The translations under genes and the position numbers were made by a program. From assembly GCA_013911715.1 (NCBI GenBank), contig JACEST010000096.1:1-7471 (forward strand): a stretch of DNA of 7,471 bases. The letters run 5' to 3'. Under the pieces are notes generated by a model. The model ran no database searches and was not told the origin of the DNA. It saw only the letters and a program-made list of their open reading frames with translations. The stretch is from Sphingopyxis sp. Lineage in GTDB: Bacteria; Pseudomonadota; Alphaproteobacteria; Sphingomonadales; Sphingomonadaceae. Positions 5,084-7,471 of the stretch are shown piece after piece; positions within the stretch are counted from its first letter, which is position 1, and each line of letters opens with the position of its first letter.

Positions 5084-7011
5084 TCGTAGAGCCTCAGCTT
5101 GGAAATCTGCCGCGCAATGGCCTGGAACTGTGTGTTCAGCGACGCTGCGTTCGACGCCGTGAACGCCTTGTCCGTTCCGCTGGCGCAGCTCACCAGCGAT
5201 GGCGTCTGAGTGGCATCGAAGTCAATCGTCCAGATGGTAATGCCTTTTGCCTTGGCAGCCGCGCAGATTTGCAGAAAGCGGTTGGTGTGGCGCTGGTTGC
5301 CATTAGCATTGTCCGTCTGGCCCACGCGCTGCATCGTGAATTCATATCCCTGGAAGGACAGGTTGCCCGTATTGGTGACCATTTCCCCATCGGTCATGAA
5401 AATCAGATGGCGCTGGATCGTGCGCTGGTTCGGCGCCGTCTGGTTTTCTGCCGCAAACAGGCCATCAGGCGAAATTAGACGTGCACCCCACACCATGCCG
5501 CCGTCATGATAAGTGTTACCGTTGGCGGTGAAGGAATCGATATATGCCTGGAAATTGGAGCGGTCTGCCGCCGTCATGGTGGTCAATTTGATGGCCGCAA
5601 CCGGACAGCTGTTGAAATTGAACGCACTGCGGTCTGTGGTCGTGGTCTGGGGTGCGCGCGTAGACCGACCGAACGCAAGATAGCCCATCTGCAGTTTCCA
5701 CTGCGTATCAGGATCCGACACACTGGGTACCAGGTCGATATCCATGTCAAAGGCATCTTCCGGTGCTGTTTCAGTATGCGCAAAGGGCGTTGTCTTGCGT
5801 TCGATGATGCATCCGTTCCAGCTGACGGTTGCGCCAGCACCATTGTCGCCGACGTCATAGGTCACCGTTCCGCCAGCCTTGGCAGCCGATACTTCGAAGG
5901 GGCGATCCTCGTACCGATATGTCGAAAAGGCCAAAATCGGCGGCTGCGTAACGGTCGATGGGGTGGTGCGCGTAAACGTGTCGGTACGACGCTGGACACG
6001 GCAGATCCAATTTTTGTTGGGCCTTACCCAGACATGCCGATAGGTATTGAATCTGAAATTCTCGTTATTATTGAATGTTGTGACGAGGTTGCCGTCCGCA
6101 TCAACATATTGCCCAGTCTGGGTTGGCGGCAAAACGCCGGTAGATACCGGGACTGAATTGGCTTGAGGTGTCAAATCCTCTTCGCATTCCTCCTCATCGG
6201 TTGCCACGACCGAACCGTCGTTCGTCCATGAGCTGCCCTGCGTGATCGGACCGTCATATGGCGTCCCATAGGTGGTGGTGCCGGTGCCCCATGTGGTCGT
6301 GTAAACAGGCGTTCGCGAGGGCAGCGTTACTTCATCATCCAGCCAATCGGAATCGGCCGCCGTCAGGATGCTGCCAACATTGACGTTAAAGTTATAGGGC
6401 ACCACGCCAAAGCGGATGCGGCCGTCGCCGATCTGCGCGCCGGTCAGCGTGTCAAAGAAGTTCAACGTCGCGGTTTTGAGCGCCTGCAAGCGCGTGACCG
6501 TATCGCCCGAATTGATGTTCCCCATCGATCCCGTGACGTCGAGCACGAGCATCACGTCGACGTTCGAGATTTCCAGCTTTGCGGTGCAATTGACCGACAG
6601 GTTAAACTCTTCCTGCCCGAACACTTTCATCAGTGATGTTGGCAGTTTTGCGCTGGCCGTGCCCTTGACGTTCGACGGGCCGTCCTGCACCGAATTGAAC
6701 GCGATGTTCGTCGAACCATAAAGCCCGGTATCATAGTTGATGTTGAACATCTTGGTCGCTTCGGCCTTGTTGGCGTCGGTATAGGTGGTCCCGACCATCG
6801 AGCGTCGCCCCGCCAGCGCGCCGGCGTCGCACGCCTGTTGCAGGCGCAGGTCGGCCATATAGGCGCGGCCAATATCGACCCCTGAGCCGACAATGCCGAT
6901 CATCGGCAGCGTGGCCGCCGCGACCAGAAAATAGGTGTTGCCGCGCTGGTCGCGGACCAGCCGTTCAATCGCGCTGCGAATGCGCCGTTTTGCGTCGTGC
7001 TGCTTCGCCAC
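5080..7011 (-). CDS. tadG: TadG-like pilus assembly protein with von Willebrand factor A domain
   Basis: This 643-residue protein is the first gene of the pilus operon. Residues 22-65 are the TadE/G-like N-terminal module (RGNTYFLVAAATLPMIGIVG membrane helix, then VDIGRAYMADLRLQQACDAGALAG). A vWA domain begins near 150. The MIDAS metal site is visible as D158-V-T-G-S162, T500 in the GNTYHDGGM segment, and D541 in FMTDG. Residues about 232-465 are a long Thr-rich insertion containing an acidic stretch (EEECEED, 273-279) and cysteines C276, C337, C401 and C469. The C-terminus returns to vWA-like strands (ITIWTIDFD at about 591). In Tad systems TadG is thought to anchor or stabilise the pilus at the envelope. 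The start is GTG at 7011, strongly supported by GAAGGAG 7 nt upstream. Its stop overlaps the next gene by ATGA. The symbol is assigned by architecture; other vWA-type Tad-family proteins are possible. Confidence 0.85.
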   Translation of the reverse strand: MAKQHDAKRRIRSAIERLVRDQRGNTYFLVAAATLPMIGIVGSGVDIGRAYMADLRLQQACDAGALAGRRSMVGTTYTDANKAEATKMFNINYDTGLYGSTNIAFNSVQDGPSNVKGTASAKLPTSLMKVFGQEEFNLSVNCTAKLEISNVDVMLVLDVTGSMGNINSGDTVTRLQALKTATLNFFDTLTGAQIGDGRIRFGVVPYNFNVNVGSILTAADSDWLDDEVTLPSRTPVYTTTWGTGTTTYGTPYDGPITQGSSWTNDGSVVATDEEECEEDLTPQANSVPVSTGVLPPTQTGQYVDADGNLVTTFNNNENFRFNTYRHVWVRPNKNWICRVQRRTDTFTRTTPSTVTQPPILAFSTYRYEDRPFEVSAAKAGGTVTYDVGDNGAGATVSWNGCIIERKTTPFAHTETAPEDAFDMDIDLVPSVSDPDTQWKLQMGYLAFGRSTRAPQTTTTDRSAFNFNSCPVAAIKLTTMTAADRSNFQAYIDSFTANGNTYHDGGMVWGARLISPDGLFAAENQTAPNQRTIQRHLIFMTDGEMVTNTGNLSFQGYEFTMQRVGQTDNANGNQRHTNRFLQICAAAKAKGITIWTIDFDATQTPSLVSCASGTDKAFTASNAASLNTQFQAIARQISKLRLYE

Positions 7012-7018
7012 CGATATG

Positions 7019-7025
7019 CTCCTTC
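7019..7025 (-). promoter_or_regulatory. Strong ribosome binding site of tadG, fixes the GTG start
   Basis: On the minus strand GAAGGAG is followed by a 7 nt spacer and then GTG (7011-7009). It is the best Shine-Dalgarno match in the window and settles the non-ATG start. Confidence 0.75.
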
Positions 7026-7049
7026 GCCGCGCACAAGGCGGCTCTGCGG

Positions 7050-7078
7050 ATAAAATGATGGCTGGGATAGCGCGGCAA
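7050..7078 (-). promoter_or_regulatory. Candidate promoter of the tadG-tadE-tadE(-ubiA) operon
   Basis: On the minus strand TTGCCG (+ map 7073-7078) is separated by 17 bp from TTTTAT (7050-7055), four of six consensus positions each. The predicted start near 7043 gives a leader of about 30 nt containing the GAAGGAG site. The position is good but the match only moderate. Confidence 0.35.
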
Positions 7079-7152
7079 AGGTTACCAACTCCCTAAACGC
7101 CAAGGGCCTGTCCCGTTTCGAAGCGGTGCTGGGCCAAAGGGTTAACTCGCGC

Positions 7153-7158
7153 TATAAC
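7153..7158 (+). promoter_or_regulatory. Candidate -10 element of rsmE
   Basis: TATAAC matches five of six -10 positions and ends 7 nt before the rsmE ATG. No good -35 sits at 16-18 bp (the 17 bp position reads TGGGCC). A start of transcription at about 7165 would coincide with the start codon, giving a leaderless or nearly leaderless mRNA. Confidence 0.35.
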
Positions 7159-7165
7159 GCCGCAG

Positions 7166-7471
7166 ATGACCGCAATACCCGCTTGGCCGCCCGCGAGCAC
7201 GCCGCGCCTTTATGTCGAAACGCCGCTGGCCGACGACACGGCCGTGCTGATCGAGGGCAATGCCGCCCATTATCTGCGCCATGTGATGCGGATCGCCGAC
7301 GGCGCGCCGGTGCGTTTGTTCGACGATATCGGCGGCGAATGGCTGGCCAGCTGTGCTGCAGCGGGCAAGCGGGCGATTACCGCGTCGGTGACGCGCAAGC
7401 TGCGCGAGCGCGAGGCGGTGCCCGATTTCTGGCTGTGCTTTGCGCCGATCCAGATTGACGCGGTCGACGAT
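7166..7471 (+). CDS. rsmE: 16S rRNA (uracil-1498-N3)-methyltransferase RsmE, N-terminal part (3' end outside window)
   Basis: RsmE is a cytoplasmic SPOUT-class methyltransferase that uses S-adenosylmethionine to methylate N3 of U1498 in 16S rRNA, near the decoding centre. The first 102 codons are present and open to the window end. They cover the N-terminal PUA-like RNA-binding domain: TPRLYVETPL (12-21), AHYLRHVMRIADGAPVRLFD (34-53), GGEWLA (56-61), then PDFWLCFAPIQ (86-96), where the SPOUT domain begins. The catalytic knot lies outside. ATG 7166 is the first start after an in-frame stop at 7094. The leader lacks a ribosome binding site and has TATAAC 7 nt upstream. Relatives usually carry lysines or arginines just after the API motif, whereas here the stretch reads QIDAVDD. 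Transcribed divergently from the pilus operon. Confidence 0.88.
   Translation, partial: MTAIPAWPPASTPRLYVETPLADDTAVLIEGNAAHYLRHVMRIADGAPVRLFDDIGGEWLASCAAAGKRAITASVTRKLREREAVPDFWLCFAPIQIDAVDD

Larger units (their letters stand above)
7012..7165. other. Divergent intergenic region between tadG and rsmE
   Basis: This 154 bp region contains no ORF of its own that I would call. It carries the tadG leader and candidate promoter, a TTAC-N7-CTAA element at 7082-7096 that loosely resembles a CtrA site, a GTTAAC palindrome at 7141-7146, and a TATAAC hexamer just before rsmE. Confidence 0.6.

Noticed and set aside
7126..7458. Arg-rich 110-codon open frame on the plus strand
   Set aside because: It is an out-of-frame shadow of rsmE, whose true frame starts at 7166 and runs off the window end.

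Overview
The window is GC-rich, densely coded chromosomal DNA. It looks alphaproteobacterial and most probably comes from the order Sphingomonadales (a Sphingopyxis- or Sphingomonas-like organism). The basis is the alphaproteobacterial style of the SMC hinge, the TadG/TadE/TadE triplet, and a UbiA whose N-terminus resembles sphingomonad enzymes. The genus is a guess from remembered family features, not a search result.

Layout, left to right. (1) Bases 1-2172, + strand: the C-terminal part of the chromosome-condensation ATPase SMC, cut at its 5' end by the window edge. (2) Bases 2173-2348: an AT-rich spacer with candidate promoter elements. (3) Bases 2349-2865, + strand: a compact type II toxin-antitoxin pair, brnT (RelE-fold ribonuclease toxin) overlapping brnA (ribbon-helix-helix antitoxin and repressor). 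(4) Bases 2862-7011, - strand, transcribed right to left: tadG-like vWA protein, TadE-like protein 1, TadE-like protein 2, then ubiA (4-hydroxybenzoate polyprenyltransferase of ubiquinone synthesis). The three pilus genes are joined by two ATGA start/stop overlaps, and ubiA follows after a short gap, so all four could be one transcript. The stop codons of ubiA and brnA overlap on opposite strands. (5) Bases 7012-7165: a divergent promoter region. (6) Bases 7166-7471, + strand: the N-terminal part of RsmE (16S rRNA U1498 methyltransferase), cut by the window end.

How the genes fit together. smc, ubiA and rsmE are housekeeping genes. Between them sit two accessory blocks: the BrnTA module and a set of Tad (Flp pilus) pseudopilin-like membrane proteins without the rest of the Tad machinery. 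No entirely new system is evident. The points most worth checking are the pilus genes lying between ubiA and rsmE and feeding transcription into ubiA, the large insertion inside the TadG vWA domain, the calcium-loop-like motif in the first TadE protein, the zero-length convergent junction between brnA and ubiA, and a possibly leaderless rsmE mRNA. No tRNA, rRNA, CRISPR array, transposase or convincing intrinsic terminator was seen.
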